This document shows positions 36,087 through 45,525 of a stretch of DNA of 64,000 nt, piece by piece. The notes under the pieces are model-generated. The model saw only the letters and a program-made list of their open reading frames with translations. It did no database searches and had not been told where the DNA came from. Both the position numbers and the translations under genes were made by a program. The stretch's first letter is position 1; every line of letters begins with the position of its first letter. The DNA lies in contig NZ_CABVHJ010000002.1 of assembly GCF_902497745.1 (NCBI RefSeq), positions 124,001-188,000 on the forward strand. Direction: 5' to 3'. Source of the stretch: Pseudomonas fluorescens. Its GTDB lineage: Bacteria > Pseudomonadota > Gammaproteobacteria > Pseudomonadales > Pseudomonadaceae.

Positions 36087-36989
36087 TCAAACCACAGTGG
36101 GCCGCAACTCCTGCGCCAGTTCAATCAGTGCGCGCAATCGCGCCGGCACGAAGCGATGGCCCGAGTAGTAGAGCCTCAACCCGCCAAACGACGGGCACCA
36201 CGGCATCAACACCGGCACCAGGACGCCGCTCGCCAGTTCTTCCTGGATGAACCACTCGGAAATGAACCCAATGCCGAGGCCCGACACCACGGCCTGTTTG
36301 ATGGCCAGCAACTCGTTGGACGCGAAGCATACCGGCAGATCCATCTGCAGTTTTTGACCATCGCACTCCAACTCCCACTGGTAGAGGCCACCATGGGCCA
36401 TACGCATGCCGATGCTCCGGTGGGTGAGCAGATCTCGCGGATGCTCGGGCACGCCGTGGCGTTCGAGGTACTCGGGCGTGGCCACCACAAGCATCCGGAT
36501 GTCACCTGAGAGTGCCACGGCAATCATGTCTTGCGGCACAGATTCTGCGAGGCGAATCCCGGCGTCGAAACCACCGGCGATAATGTCGACCATGCTTGAT
36601 TCGCTGACGATGTCGATGCGGACTTCGGGATAGCGCTGAGCGTACTGCTTCAATAGCGGATCCACCAGCAGGCAGGCCGCGCCATGCGGTGCATTGATGC
36701 GCAATGTGCCGCTGGGTTCATCGGGGCCGACGCTGGCTTCTTCGCCGGCACTTTTGATCTGTTCCAACGCAGGGGCGATACGGGCCACATAGCGTTGGCC
36801 GATGTCGGTGAGGGCAACGCTGCGCGTGGAGCGATTGAACAGGCGCACTTTCAGGCGTGCTTCCAGGCCGGCAACCGCGCTGCTCACGGCGGTAGTGGAC
36901 ATCCCCAACTCCTGTGCTGCGCCGCGGAAACTGCTGCGGCGCGCCACGGCCAGTACCACTTCCAGCTCGGTCATTGCTGTTCTGCGCAT
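36087..36989 (-). CDS. LysR-family transcriptional regulator
   Basis: A 300-residue LysR protein with N-terminal helix-turn-helix (TELEVVLAVARRSSFRGAAQELGMSTTAVSSAVAGLEARLKVRLFNRSTRSVALT) and a substrate-binding domain of the group found next to dehydrogenase genes. ATG 36989 has AGGA six bases upstream. It is divergent from the aldehyde dehydrogenase at 37112, its probable target. Confidence 0.93.
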   Translation of the reverse strand: MRRTAMTELEVVLAVARRSSFRGAAQELGMSTTAVSSAVAGLEARLKVRLFNRSTRSVALTDIGQRYVARIAPALEQIKSAGEEASVGPDEPSGTLRINAPHGAACLLVDPLLKQYAQRYPEVRIDIVSESSMVDIIAGGFDAGIRLAESVPQDMIAVALSGDIRMLVVATPEYLERHGVPEHPRDLLTHRSIGMRMAHGGLYQWELECDGQKLQMDLPVCFASNELLAIKQAVVSGLGIGFISEWFIQEELASGVLVPVLMPWCPSFGGLRLYYSGHRFVPARLRALIELAQELRPTVV

Positions 36990-37111
36990 GGATTGTCCTG
37001 AATATAAGGATGCTTCATCAGCCAGAGGATGGCTTATCGGAATAATGAACTCTTCTTAGACTTCATCACAGAGGCTCGATTCAGGCGAGCCATTTTGAGC
37101 GAGGAGTCGCC

Positions 37112-38542
37112 ATGCAACGCATTGAACACATCTACATCAACGGCGAGTTCGTCATTCCACACGGTCAGGAATGGTTCGACCTTCATAACCCGAGCACCGA
37201 GAAAGTCATTGGTCAGGTTCAATTGGGCGATGCACTGGACGCACAGCGTGCGATCGCAGCCGCCAAGGCTGCGTTCCCGGCGTGGGCTCGTACAAGCAGG
37301 GAAGAACGAATTTCGGCATTGCAACGCATGCACCAGGCCGTGGCGGCAAAGGAGGAAGAGTTGCTGGAAGCCATCCTCACGGAATACGGCGCGCCTGCGG
37401 TTCGCGGTCGCTGGATGGCGACTTATCCGGCCGAGGTGATCGCGCAAGCAATCGAAGCACTGGAGGCATTCGATTTCGAGGAGCAGGTCGGCATGGCCAG
37501 GGTCATTCTGACGCCCGTGGGCGTGACCGGTCTGATCACACCCTGGAACAGCAATGCGGGCTTCATTTGCAACAAGCTGGCCACCGCGCTGGCGACCGGC
37601 TGCACCGCCGTCATCAAGCCTAGCGAGATGAGCGCGCTGCAGACGCAGGTGGTGGTCAGAGCGTTGCACGAGGCGGAGCTGCCACCGGGTGTATTCAACA
37701 TCGTCAACGGGCGAGGCGATGTGGTTGGCGAGGAGATCGCCCGCCATCCCGACGTTGCCAAGATCTCGTTCACGGGTTCGTCCGCTATCGGCCAACATCT
37801 AGTCAAAACCGGTGCTGACACGATGAAGCGCGTGACGCTTGAACTCGGCGGCAAGTCGCCCACCGTGGTGCTTGACGATGCGGATTTCCAAGCCGTCATG
37901 CCGCTGGTGCTGCAAGCCGGATTTCTCAACAGCGGCCAGGCTTGCATCGCGGGCACTCGCATCCTCGTGCCGCGCCGCCGGCTGGCAGAGTTCGAGCGCA
38001 TTGCGAAGGAGGGCGTCTCACAGATCCGATCGGGCGATCCACGTAACACCGACACCGACATCGGTCCGATGGTGAGCCAGAAACAATGGGAACGGGTGCA
38101 GCGCTACATCCGTACCGGCGAGGAAGAAGGCGCGAGGTTGCTGGCGGGTGGCGAAGGTCGCCCGGAAGGCTTGCATGCCGGATGGTTCGTGAAACCCACG
38201 ATCTTCACTGATGCCAACAACCGGATGCGCATCGCGCGCGAGGAAATCTTCGGCCCCGTGCTGACGATCATCCCCTACGAGGACGACGCCGATGCGATCA
38301 GCATTGCCAACGATACGGACTATGGGCTGAGCGCCCTGGTGCTGGGAAAAAGCGCTGAACGTTGTGTGAATATCGCCCGTCAGATCGACGCGGGACGCGT
38401 GCTCATCAACACTCTGGCCCACGAACCACGTGCCCCTTTCGGTGGATTCAAGCATTCAGGCCTTGGGCGCGAAATGGGCAGGTGGGGGATGAGCGCGTAT
38501 CTGGAGCCGAAGACGTTGATCAGCAATGACCCGGTGAAATGA
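37112..38542 (+). CDS. NAD(P)-dependent aldehyde dehydrogenase
   Basis: A 476-residue aldehyde dehydrogenase. The cofactor-binding SFTGSSAIGQ, catalytic Glu in TLELGGKSP and catalytic Cys in FLNSGQACIAGTRILVP are all present, as is the C-terminal PFGGFKHSGLGREMG. The aldehyde substrate is unknown. GAGGAG lies five bases before the ATG. Divergent LysR gene upstream. Confidence 0.95.
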   Translation: MQRIEHIYINGEFVIPHGQEWFDLHNPSTEKVIGQVQLGDALDAQRAIAAAKAAFPAWARTSREERISALQRMHQAVAAKEEELLEAILTEYGAPAVRGRWMATYPAEVIAQAIEALEAFDFEEQVGMARVILTPVGVTGLITPWNSNAGFICNKLATALATGCTAVIKPSEMSALQTQVVVRALHEAELPPGVFNIVNGRGDVVGEEIARHPDVAKISFTGSSAIGQHLVKTGADTMKRVTLELGGKSPTVVLDDADFQAVMPLVLQAGFLNSGQACIAGTRILVPRRRLAEFERIAKEGVSQIRSGDPRNTDTDIGPMVSQKQWERVQRYIRTGEEEGARLLAGGEGRPEGLHAGWFVKPTIFTDANNRMRIAREEIFGPVLTIIPYEDDADAISIANDTDYGLSALVLGKSAERCVNIARQIDAGRVLINTLAHEPRAPFGGFKHSGLGREMGRWGMSAYLEPKTLISNDPVK

Positions 38543-38613
38543 CTGGGTCAGGTTCCTGTCTCGGGGCACTGCATCCGTCGTCCGGGCTATCGGGCACATA
38601 CTCAGGAGACATT

Positions 38614-39909
38614 TCATGGACTCATCATCGCCGCCAGTTTCGGATGGTTTTTTGCGTAATACCGCTCGGACTCAGCGTCATCATCCAGGAAGTGCCATAT
38701 CTTTTTTGATCGCACGGAATACATGACGATAATCAGAAATACCCCGAGATAAAGCCACATCAAACTGGTCGCGCCGGATCTGGACATGATGGCGCCCGTC
38801 ATAATGAATGAGACCGAGCTTCCTAGTTGACTGATCACTAACGTGGATGCCATCAGTCGCACGCGTACGCCGGAGGGGATCGACATGAGCCTCTTGTCCA
38901 TTCCGACCATACCTATGCAAGCACTCGCCGCCCCGGCGAAAAACAGGCAAGTACTCAACTGCCAGATTTCGTCGGCTTGTGTCGCTGCACAGAGTGAAAA
39001 CGTTAACAGTGTCCAGCATCCAAGATACTTGTTGCGCTGATTTTGCTTTCTGGTAATCAGCGGGCTTAAAAAGAACAAACCTGCGACGGCTCCACCCGCG
39101 AACACTGCATTGAACAAGCCCACGCTACCTTCAGCCAGACCGCGCGCGTGTATGAGCGCTGGAACCAGCATCGGTACGGTCGCTGTTACGGCCAAACCAA
39201 GCAGTAATCCGGAAAAGGTCAAAAATTGTTCTGGCGGTAGAACGCATTTGAGTTTAAGCCCCAAAAGCATGTCATTAACAAGATCGGCTGATGATTTTCC
39301 GGGTTGCAGGGCAGGGGCTGCACTCACCGGTAACACCATGGCTAAAACCACAATGAGCAATCCCACTATCGACACAAATAGCAGCGAGATTTCCAGTGAA
39401 GAAACCGTAATCACGATAGCCGCCAACAAAGGCCCAGCAACCCGGCCGACAGTAACAACGATGCGCCGGACGCGAAATGCAGCGTCCGTTCTATGTTTAT
39501 CAACGGTTTCCGCAGGATAGATACCCAAGAGAGGCTGGATCATTCCAAATGCTGATGCAGCGATCACATCGATCACTATCAGTGCATGAAGGGAATACCA
39601 GTTTGCGGCAAAAAAGTAGCGCAATACGCTGGCCATCAAGATCGCAAAACAGCCTACCTTGAGCGCCGTGCTGCGGCGCATTGACTCAACACGCGGCGCC
39701 AGACACAACATTGAAATGATAGCCGCGAGCGCGAGCGCTGTTTCGTAGGCGGCCAGCTCCAGCAGGCTTCCTTGCTGCACGATGATCAGCGGTAGCGTGG
39801 TATTCCAGCAACCTAGGTAGATCCAAAGTAACAAGTCCAGGCAAAGATACTTTCGAAATGTACTCAAAGGGTGACTTCCTTGTTCCGCACCTTGTGTTTG
39901 GGATGTCAT
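38614..39909 (-). CDS. MFS transporter, substrate unknown
   Basis: A 431-residue protein with about 12 hydrophobic helices of the major facilitator type (LDLLLWIYLGCWNTTLPLIIVQQG..., GLLIVVLAMVLPVSAA, FAGGAVAGLFFLSPLI, FFAGAASACIGMVGMDKRLMSIPSG). It does not clearly match a named family; the pattern resembles poorly characterised drug or secondary-metabolite exporters. The ATG at 39909 is preferred; an in-frame TTG at 39933 adds basic residues. Lower G+C than neighbours. It is convergent with the aldehyde dehydrogenase gene; the LysR gene upstream is co-directional. Confidence 0.75.
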   Translation of the reverse strand: MTSQTQGAEQGSHPLSTFRKYLCLDLLLWIYLGCWNTTLPLIIVQQGSLLELAAYETALALAAIISMLCLAPRVESMRRSTALKVGCFAILMASVLRYFFAANWYSLHALIVIDVIAASAFGMIQPLLGIYPAETVDKHRTDAAFRVRRIVVTVGRVAGPLLAAIVITVSSLEISLLFVSIVGLLIVVLAMVLPVSAAPALQPGKSSADLVNDMLLGLKLKCVLPPEQFLTFSGLLLGLAVTATVPMLVPALIHARGLAEGSVGLFNAVFAGGAVAGLFFLSPLITRKQNQRNKYLGCWTLLTFSLCAATQADEIWQLSTCLFFAGAASACIGMVGMDKRLMSIPSGVRVRLMASTLVISQLGSSVSFIMTGAIMSRSGATSLMWLYLGVFLIIVMYSVRSKKIWHFLDDDAESERYYAKNHPKLAAMMSP

Positions 39910-39954
39910 TCGCACGCGCCGAATTATCCGCAATACAACTGCGCAAATATCAGC

Positions 39955-40863
39955 TTATACCTGCGCTGACATCCGATGATTCTCCAGCAAGAAGTCCACG
40001 AATAACCGCACCCGCGCCGGCATCGCCGCGCCACCGACGAACACCGCATGAATCGGTTCCTGATCCCCCGGATTCCAGGCTTGCAACAGCGCAATCAGAT
40101 CGCCGCGCTGCAGATCCTCGCTCACGCTGAACTCTCCGATACGGGCAATGCCGGCACCTACTCGCGCGAATTGTGCCAGCGCCTCGCCGCTGCTGCATTC
40201 GATGTTGCCGCTGACCTTCAGGGAAAACGCTTTGCCATCGCGGATGAATGGCCAGTTGGGTTCGGCACGCTTGAAATTGAAGCGCAGGCAGTTGTGCTGG
40301 AGCAGGTCTTCCGGTTCCTGCGGAACGCCGTGGCGCTGCAGATACTCGGGCGATGCCACCACGACCTGGCCGGTGGTGCCGATCCTGCGTGCGGTCAGCG
40401 GGCTGTCGGGCAGAAGGCCAAAGCGCACTGCGACGTCGGCTTGTCCGGCAAGAATGTCGACCACTTCGTCGCCGAGGGTGAGGTCGACGACGATGTTCGG
40501 GTAGCGGGCGCTGAAGGCTGCGACCAACGGTACGATGGCCAGGCGTCCATGGCCAAGAGCAGCACTGACCCGCAATCTTCCTCTGGGCACGCCCTGGTCG
40601 GCGATGGCTTCTTCGACCTCGTCCATGTCGGCGAGGATACGCCGGGCGCCGCGCAGGAACGCTTCGCCCTCGGCCGTGAAGGTGATCGCGCGGGTGGTGC
40701 GCAACAGCAGGCGAGTGCCAAGCCGTTGCTCGGTGCGCGCGATGATCCGACTGACTGCCGAGGGTGTCAGGCCCAGTGCACGCGCGGCAGCCGACAGACT
40801 GCCTTCCTGCGCCACGGTGGTGAACACACTCATTTCACCTGACCTGCCGTTGAAATCCACCAC
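39955..40863 (-). CDS. LysR-family transcriptional regulator
   Basis: A 302-residue LysR protein with helix-turn-helix FTTVAQEGSLSAAARALGLTPSAVSRIIARTEQRLGTRLLLRTTRAITFT and a substrate-binding domain (RFGLLPDSPLTARRIGTTGQVVVASPEYLQRHG). It starts at GTG GTG with AGGAGG five bases upstream. It is divergent from the MFS exporter at 40958, its likely target, with an imperfect inverted repeat between them. Confidence 0.93.
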   Translation of the reverse strand: MVDFNGRSGEMSVFTTVAQEGSLSAAARALGLTPSAVSRIIARTEQRLGTRLLLRTTRAITFTAEGEAFLRGARRILADMDEVEEAIADQGVPRGRLRVSAALGHGRLAIVPLVAAFSARYPNIVVDLTLGDEVVDILAGQADVAVRFGLLPDSPLTARRIGTTGQVVVASPEYLQRHGVPQEPEDLLQHNCLRFNFKRAEPNWPFIRDGKAFSLKVSGNIECSSGEALAQFARVGAGIARIGEFSVSEDLQRGDLIALLQAWNPGDQEPIHAVFVGGAAMPARVRLFVDFLLENHRMSAQV

Positions 40864-40887
40864 TTGTGCCTCCTACGCAAAGGTGAT

Positions 40888-40940
40888 TGCCAAAAATGCT
40901 ATCTACCGCCTGAAAAGACGGGATCGTAGCATTGGCGGCA
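40888..40940. promoter_or_regulatory. Imperfect inverted repeat between LysR and MFS genes
   Basis: TGCCAAAAATGCTA (40888-40901) and TAGCATTGGCGGCA (40927-40940) pair at 11 of 14 positions across a 25-bp gap. The placement between divergent genes suggests a binding region for the LysR protein. Confidence 0.35.
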
Positions 40941-40957
40941 TAGATAAGGAGTTTTCC

Positions 40958-42124
40958 ATGCGTATCAATCCACCACTTGTTGCACTCGCCATCGGTGCCT
41001 TCGGCATCGGCGTCACAGAATTCGCCCCCATGGGCATGTTGCCGGGAATCGCTGCGGATCTGGGCGTTTCCATTCCCGCTGCCGGTTTGCTGGTCAGTGC
41101 TTATGCGCTGGGCGTATTGCTCGGCGCGCCACTGATGACCCTGACCACCGGCAGGATTCCCCGGCGCTATCTGCTGATCGGGCTTATGGCGATTTTCACC
41201 TTGGGTAATCTGATGTCAGCCTTGGCCACCGATTACTACAGTCTCATGGTCGCCAGGGTCGTGACCTCACTGAACCACGGTGCCTTCTTTGGCGTTGGCT
41301 CCGTCGTCGCCGCCACCTTGGTCGCCCCGGAAAAACGTGCCGGGGCGGTTGCGGCGATGTTCATGGGTCTGACCCTGGCGACCATCGGCGGTGTGCCGCT
41401 GGCCGCCTGGTTTGGCGAACTGTTTGGTTGGCGCACCGCGTTCTGGGGGATTACCGGCCTCGGCGTGGTGACCATGGCCGCGTTGTGGTTCGCCTTGCCC
41501 AACGTGCGGGCGCCGCAAAGCGTCGGTGTCATGGCAGAAATTCGAGTGTTGGGGCGCGGCCCGGTGCTGGCCGCGCTGGCCCTGACCGTCGTCGGCTCGA
41601 GCGCGATGTTCACCGTCTTCACCTACATCGCGCCGATCCTCAGCAGCGAGACCCATGCGTCCACCGCCTTCATCACCGCCATGCTGATGCTTTACGGTGT
41701 CGGTTTGACGCTGGGCAACATGTGGGGCGGCAAGGCCGCTGACCGCTCGATAGATCGCACCCTGATCGTCTCGCTGAGCGTACTGATTGTCGTGTTGTTG
41801 GCGTTCACCGTACTGATGCGCTGGCCGCTGCCGGCGGCCGTGGCCATTCTGATCTGGGGTATCGCCAGCTTCGCCCTGGTGCCGCCACTACAGATGCGCG
41901 TTATGGAAGCGGCGAAGGACGCGCCCAATCTGGCCTCGGCGGTGAACATCGGCGCCTTCAACTTCGGCAACGCGATTGGTGCGGCGCTGGGCGGCGCGGT
42001 GATCAGCAGCGGGCTGGGTTATCCGGCGATCTCCCTGGCGGGCGCGGCAATGGCTGGCCTGGGGCTGCTGATGGTGTTGGGATTTGCGTGGCGTTCCAGG
42101 ACGATTGAAGCCGCAGTGGTGTAA
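40958..42124 (+). CDS. MFS drug/metabolite exporter, AraJ/YdhP-like
   Basis: A 388-residue 12-helix major facilitator. The opening LALAIGAFGIGVTEFAPMGMLPGIAADLGVSIPAAGLLVSAYALGVLLGAPLMT and LNHGAFFGVGSVVAATLV are typical of the AraJ/YdhP sugar- or drug-efflux branch. AAGGAG lies before the ATG. The open frame continues far upstream, but this is antisense to LysR and not coding. Divergent from LysR. Confidence 0.9.
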   Translation: MRINPPLVALAIGAFGIGVTEFAPMGMLPGIAADLGVSIPAAGLLVSAYALGVLLGAPLMTLTTGRIPRRYLLIGLMAIFTLGNLMSALATDYYSLMVARVVTSLNHGAFFGVGSVVAATLVAPEKRAGAVAAMFMGLTLATIGGVPLAAWFGELFGWRTAFWGITGLGVVTMAALWFALPNVRAPQSVGVMAEIRVLGRGPVLAALALTVVGSSAMFTVFTYIAPILSSETHASTAFITAMLMLYGVGLTLGNMWGGKAADRSIDRTLIVSLSVLIVVLLAFTVLMRWPLPAAVAILIWGIASFALVPPLQMRVMEAAKDAPNLASAVNIGAFNFGNAIGAALGGAVISSGLGYPAISLAGAAMAGLGLLMVLGFAWRSRTIEAAVV

Positions 42125-42182
42125 CACGTTCAACAATGCTCGGCGAGTTGTCAGCCATTGATAGGGTGAGTAAGCTGCCCCC

Positions 42183-42809
42183 ATGAATCAGCCATCCCTA
42201 ACTGCCTCCTCGCCGAGCACTCGCGGCCCCGCCGAACACGACATTCGTGACCAGATTGTCGCCGCGGCCAACGAGCACTTCAGCCAATACGGCTACGGTA
42301 AAACCACGGTTTCCGACCTGGCCAAAGCCATCGGTTTTTCCAAGGCGTACATCTATAAATTCTTTGATTCCAAGCAGGCAATTGGCGAGGCGATTTGCGC
42401 CAACTGCCTGGGCCAGATCGCTGCTGCAGTCGAACTAGCGGTTAACGCAGAAGCGCTTTCAGCGACCGAGCGTTTGCGCAGGTTGGTCAAGACCGTGATC
42501 GCCACGGGTGTGGATCTGTTCTTCAACGATCGCAAGCTCTACGACATCGCGGCGTTTTCCGCATCGGAGCGCTGGAACAGCGCCCAGGTGTATGAGGCGC
42601 AGATCAAGGCCTTTATCCTCGATATCGTGCGTCAAGGTCGAGAGGCGGGGGAGTTCGAGCGCAAGACGCCGCTGGACGAGACCGTCGAGGCGATCAATCT
42701 GGCGTTGCGGCCTTTCGTCAATCCGCTGCTGTTGCAACACAATCTGGATTTGATCGAACAAGCGCCCACGCTGACCACCAATCTCATCCTGCGCAGCCTC
42801 ATGCCTTGA
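42183..42809 (+). CDS. TetR-family regulator of adjacent efflux genes (inferred)
   Basis: A 208-residue TetR protein. Helix-turn-helix: IRDQIVAAANEHFSQYGYGKTTVSDLAKAIGFSKAYIYKFFDSKQAIGEAIC. The C-terminal domain resembles regulators placed beside RND pumps. It is co-directional with the FadL-like and RND genes, both of which carry a matching GTGAC(C/T)-N12-GGTCAC dyad in their promoters; this protein is the natural candidate to bind them. Confidence 0.92.
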   Translation: MNQPSLTASSPSTRGPAEHDIRDQIVAAANEHFSQYGYGKTTVSDLAKAIGFSKAYIYKFFDSKQAIGEAICANCLGQIAAAVELAVNAEALSATERLRRLVKTVIATGVDLFFNDRKLYDIAAFSASERWNSAQVYEAQIKAFILDIVRQGREAGEFERKTPLDETVEAINLALRPFVNPLLLQHNLDLIEQAPTLTTNLILRSLMP

Positions 42810-42918
42810 CCCATCGCTGAGCAAGGTTTTCAGGCGATTCGAGTCAAACGACATCCCCTCATTACGTTTCCTGCCCACCGGCACATCAGTGCCGGGAGGG
42901 CATTGAATTTAGTCTTAT

Positions 42919-42942
42919 GTGACCATTGACTGAATCGGTCAC
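42919..42942. promoter_or_regulatory. Dyad operator upstream of FadL-like gene
   Basis: GTGACC-N12-GGTCAC with an embedded TTGACT (42926-42931) that could serve as -35; TAATAT at 42948-42953 would be the -10 (16-bp spacer). A near-identical site precedes the RND operon, indicating joint control, most likely repression. Confidence 0.6.
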
Positions 42943-43007
42943 GTGGATAATATGGTTTCGCTGTAGTGCTCGATGTTCTATTCCAGTGATCTCCATAGAG
43001 TCCAATA

Positions 43008-44279
43008 ATGAAAAAAACAATGCTCAAGAGCCCCGTGGGCCTGGCCTTCGTGCTTGCGTCTTCCAATGTGTTTGCCGGTGGCTTTGCACTCAACGAACAA
43101 AGCATCAGCGGGATGGGCTCCGGTTTTGCCGGGCGCTCTTCTTCAGCCGAAGACGCCAGTACGATCTACGGCAACCCGGCGGGCATGGCGCGGCTTAAAC
43201 GAGAGCAGGTCAGCGTGGGCGCGGCGACGCTGTTCGCCAAGTCGGATATCAGCCGGACGCGCAGTACGTTCGGCGGCAATGAAGATGGCGACATGGTGCC
43301 AACGACCACCGTACCGATGGGGTATTACGTCAAACCGATTGATGACCACTGGGCATTCGGCGTCGGATTTTATGTACCGTTCGGGCTGATCACCGACTAC
43401 GGCAGTGGTTTTGCCGGGCGCTATTACGCCAACAAGAGCGAAGTCACCACGCTGACTTTCCAACCGACCATCAGCTACGCCTTTAACGAAAAAGTCTCGA
43501 TCGGCTTTGGTCCGACCATCAACCGTATCAGCGGCGAGATATCCGGCATGGTCCCCAATCCACTCAGCCCGGGGCGTAATGACGGCAAGCTCAAAAGCAC
43601 GGGCGATGATACCGCGCTGGGCTTCAACGCCGGTGTGCTGGTGCAGGCGACAGACCAGACCCGCCTGGGGCTGACCTATCACTCCAAAGTCAGTTACCAC
43701 CTGGATGCGAAAACCAAGGTCACCGATGGCATCTTCAGCGTGCTGGGCGTCAGCGGCCGCAGCTATGACGCCTCGCTGGACGTTGACACGCCCGAGTCGG
43801 TGGACTTTTCGGTCACGCATCAATTCAATAACGACTGGACGCTTTATGTCGGCAGTACCTGGACGCGCTGGAGCCGTTTCAAGGAGCTGACGATCGAGAA
43901 CAGTGGCTTGCCGCCGTTGCTGAGTGGCCAATTGGGAACGATCAGCGAAGAGCAGAACTGGCACGACACCTGGGCTCACGCGATCGGTGCGGCCTATCAA
44001 CTGAATAACCAATGGGTGCTTCGTGCCGGTTTTTCGGTTGATCAGTCACCGGCCAACAACACCAATCGGGGGCCGCGCATTCCGACGGGCGACCGCAAGG
44101 TGCTCAGCTTCGGTGCCGGCTGGACGCCGGTGGAAAATGTCACGATCGACCTGGCTTATTCCTACCTTTGGGAGGAGAGCGTCGAGGTTAACGACACCTC
44201 GGCATCGAGAGGTGCCTACAGTGCCAGATACAAGAACAGTGCGAGCGGGCTTGGGACTTCTGTGAGCTACCGTTTTTAG
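43008..44279 (+). CDS. FadL/OmpP1/TodX-family outer-membrane transporter
   Basis: A 423-residue outer-membrane channel. Signal peptide LAFVLASSNVFAGGFAL, then the FadL signature NEQSISGMGSGFAGRSSSAEDASTIYGNPAGMARL (N-terminal plug and NPA). The remainder has amphipathic beta-strands ending in a C-terminal Phe (GTSVSYRF), as expected for a 14-strand barrel. This family carries long-chain fatty acids or hydrophobic aromatic compounds. It lies between the TetR gene and an RND pump with which it shares an operator, linking hydrophobic solute uptake and efflux. Confidence 0.9.
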   Translation: MKKTMLKSPVGLAFVLASSNVFAGGFALNEQSISGMGSGFAGRSSSAEDASTIYGNPAGMARLKREQVSVGAATLFAKSDISRTRSTFGGNEDGDMVPTTTVPMGYYVKPIDDHWAFGVGFYVPFGLITDYGSGFAGRYYANKSEVTTLTFQPTISYAFNEKVSIGFGPTINRISGEISGMVPNPLSPGRNDGKLKSTGDDTALGFNAGVLVQATDQTRLGLTYHSKVSYHLDAKTKVTDGIFSVLGVSGRSYDASLDVDTPESVDFSVTHQFNNDWTLYVGSTWTRWSRFKELTIENSGLPPLLSGQLGTISEEQNWHDTWAHAIGAAYQLNNQWVLRAGFSVDQSPANNTNRGPRIPTGDRKVLSFGAGWTPVENVTIDLAYSYLWEESVEVNDTSASRGAYSARYKNSASGLGTSVSYRF

Positions 44280-44345
44280 TCGGGCCTGTCAGTCGATCCG
44301 TAGTCCGATGTTGCTGATGGCCAGGATGCAGTCATTTCTCAAATA

Positions 44346-44369
44346 GTGACTATTGACGATATTGGTCAC
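44346..44369. promoter_or_regulatory. Dyad operator upstream of RND operon
   Basis: GTGACT-N12-GGTCAC with embedded TTGACG (44353-44358) at the same place as in the FadL-like promoter. GAGAAT at 44376-44381 may be the -10 (17-bp spacer). The two dyads match at their half-sites and in the ATTGAC that follows the first half-site. Confidence 0.6.
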
Positions 44370-44415
44370 AGGACTGAGAATATGATGATCATCCTATTCC
44401 TCAGTAAGGGAATCT

Positions 44416-45525
44416 ATGCGCCGGCTCCGACCTTTCCCCATTGCCGCATGCTTGCTGCCTCTCGCCCTGAGCGCCTGTGGCGAATCTTCAAGCGTTGCAG
44501 ATCCCCGTACACAGGCGCCGCTGGTCAGATCCGCTGTGGTTCAAGCGTCACCCGATGTCGCTCGTTCTTTCACGGGCGTCGTGGCGGCGCGCGTTCAGGG
44601 CGACTTGGGTTTTCGCGTATCGGGCAAAGTGCTCGAACGTCTGGTTGATACGGGGGAGGTCGTCAAGCGAGGGCAGCCGCTGATGCGTCTCGACCCGATT
44701 GATCTTGGGCTGCAAGCGCGGGCGCAGCAGGCGGCGGTCATCGCTGCTCGCGCCAGCGCCAAACAGACCGCCGACGATGAGGCTCGCTATCGCAAACTGG
44801 TCGGCGTTGGCGCCATTTCGGCATCAGCCTACGATCAGTTCAGAGCCGCCGCAGAGACTGCAAAAGCGCAGCTCAACGCCGCGCAAGCGCAAGCCGATGT
44901 AGCGCGCAATACCTCGGGTTATGCGTTGCTGGTCGCTGATGCGGACGGCGTGGTGGTGGAAACACTCGCTGAACCGGGACAAGTCGTCAGTCCGGGACAA
45001 CCGGTGGTTCGACTGGCCCGTGCAGGTCAGCGCGAAGCCATCGTGCATCTGCCCGAAACCCTGCGTCCGGCCGCCGGTTCCACCGCACAAGCCAGCCTCT
45101 ACGGGGTCAATTCAGCGGCGGTTACGGCAAAGCTGCGGCTGCTTTCGGACTCCGCAGACCGCACGACGCGCACATTCGAAGCGCGCTATGTGCTCGAGGG
45201 ACCGCTGGCCAACGCACCGATCGGTGCGACCGTGACCCTCAGCATTGCCGAGGGCGCCTCCCAGACACAGGCGTTACAAGTCCCCATCGGAGCCGTTTAC
45301 GACCCCGGCAAAGGCCCCGGGGTGTGGGCCATATCTGGATCACCGGCAACAGTGACCTGGCGGGCGGTTAAGGTGCTGGGGTTGAGCGATGATTCGGCGC
45401 GCATCGCCGGCGACCTCGCTGCCGGTGAGCAGGTTGTAGCGTTGGGCGCCCATCTGCTGCGCGATGGCGAAGAAGTGCGATTGCCGCAGCAGAGCGCAGC
45501 CAGCGTTGCCGGGAGTCGTCCATGA
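44416..45525 (+). CDS. RND efflux periplasmic adaptor (membrane fusion) lipoprotein
   Basis: A 369-residue adaptor. Lipoprotein signal AACLLPLALSACGES anchors it to the inner membrane. The lipoyl halves (VQGDLGFRVSGKVLERLVDTGEVVKRGQPLMRLDPID and GYALLVADADGVVVETLAEPGQVVSPGQPVVRLA) flank a short coiled-coil, followed by a beta-barrel and membrane-proximal domain. It links the inner-membrane pump to an outer-membrane channel. AAGGGA precedes the ATG. It overlaps the permease start (ATGA), so both are co-translated. No outer-membrane factor gene follows. Confidence 0.92.
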   Translation: MRRLRPFPIAACLLPLALSACGESSSVADPRTQAPLVRSAVVQASPDVARSFTGVVAARVQGDLGFRVSGKVLERLVDTGEVVKRGQPLMRLDPIDLGLQARAQQAAVIAARASAKQTADDEARYRKLVGVGAISASAYDQFRAAAETAKAQLNAAQAQADVARNTSGYALLVADADGVVVETLAEPGQVVSPGQPVVRLARAGQREAIVHLPETLRPAAGSTAQASLYGVNSAAVTAKLRLLSDSADRTTRTFEARYVLEGPLANAPIGATVTLSIAEGASQTQALQVPIGAVYDPGKGPGVWAISGSPATVTWRAVKVLGLSDDSARIAGDLAAGEQVVALGAHLLRDGEEVRLPQQSAASVAGSRP

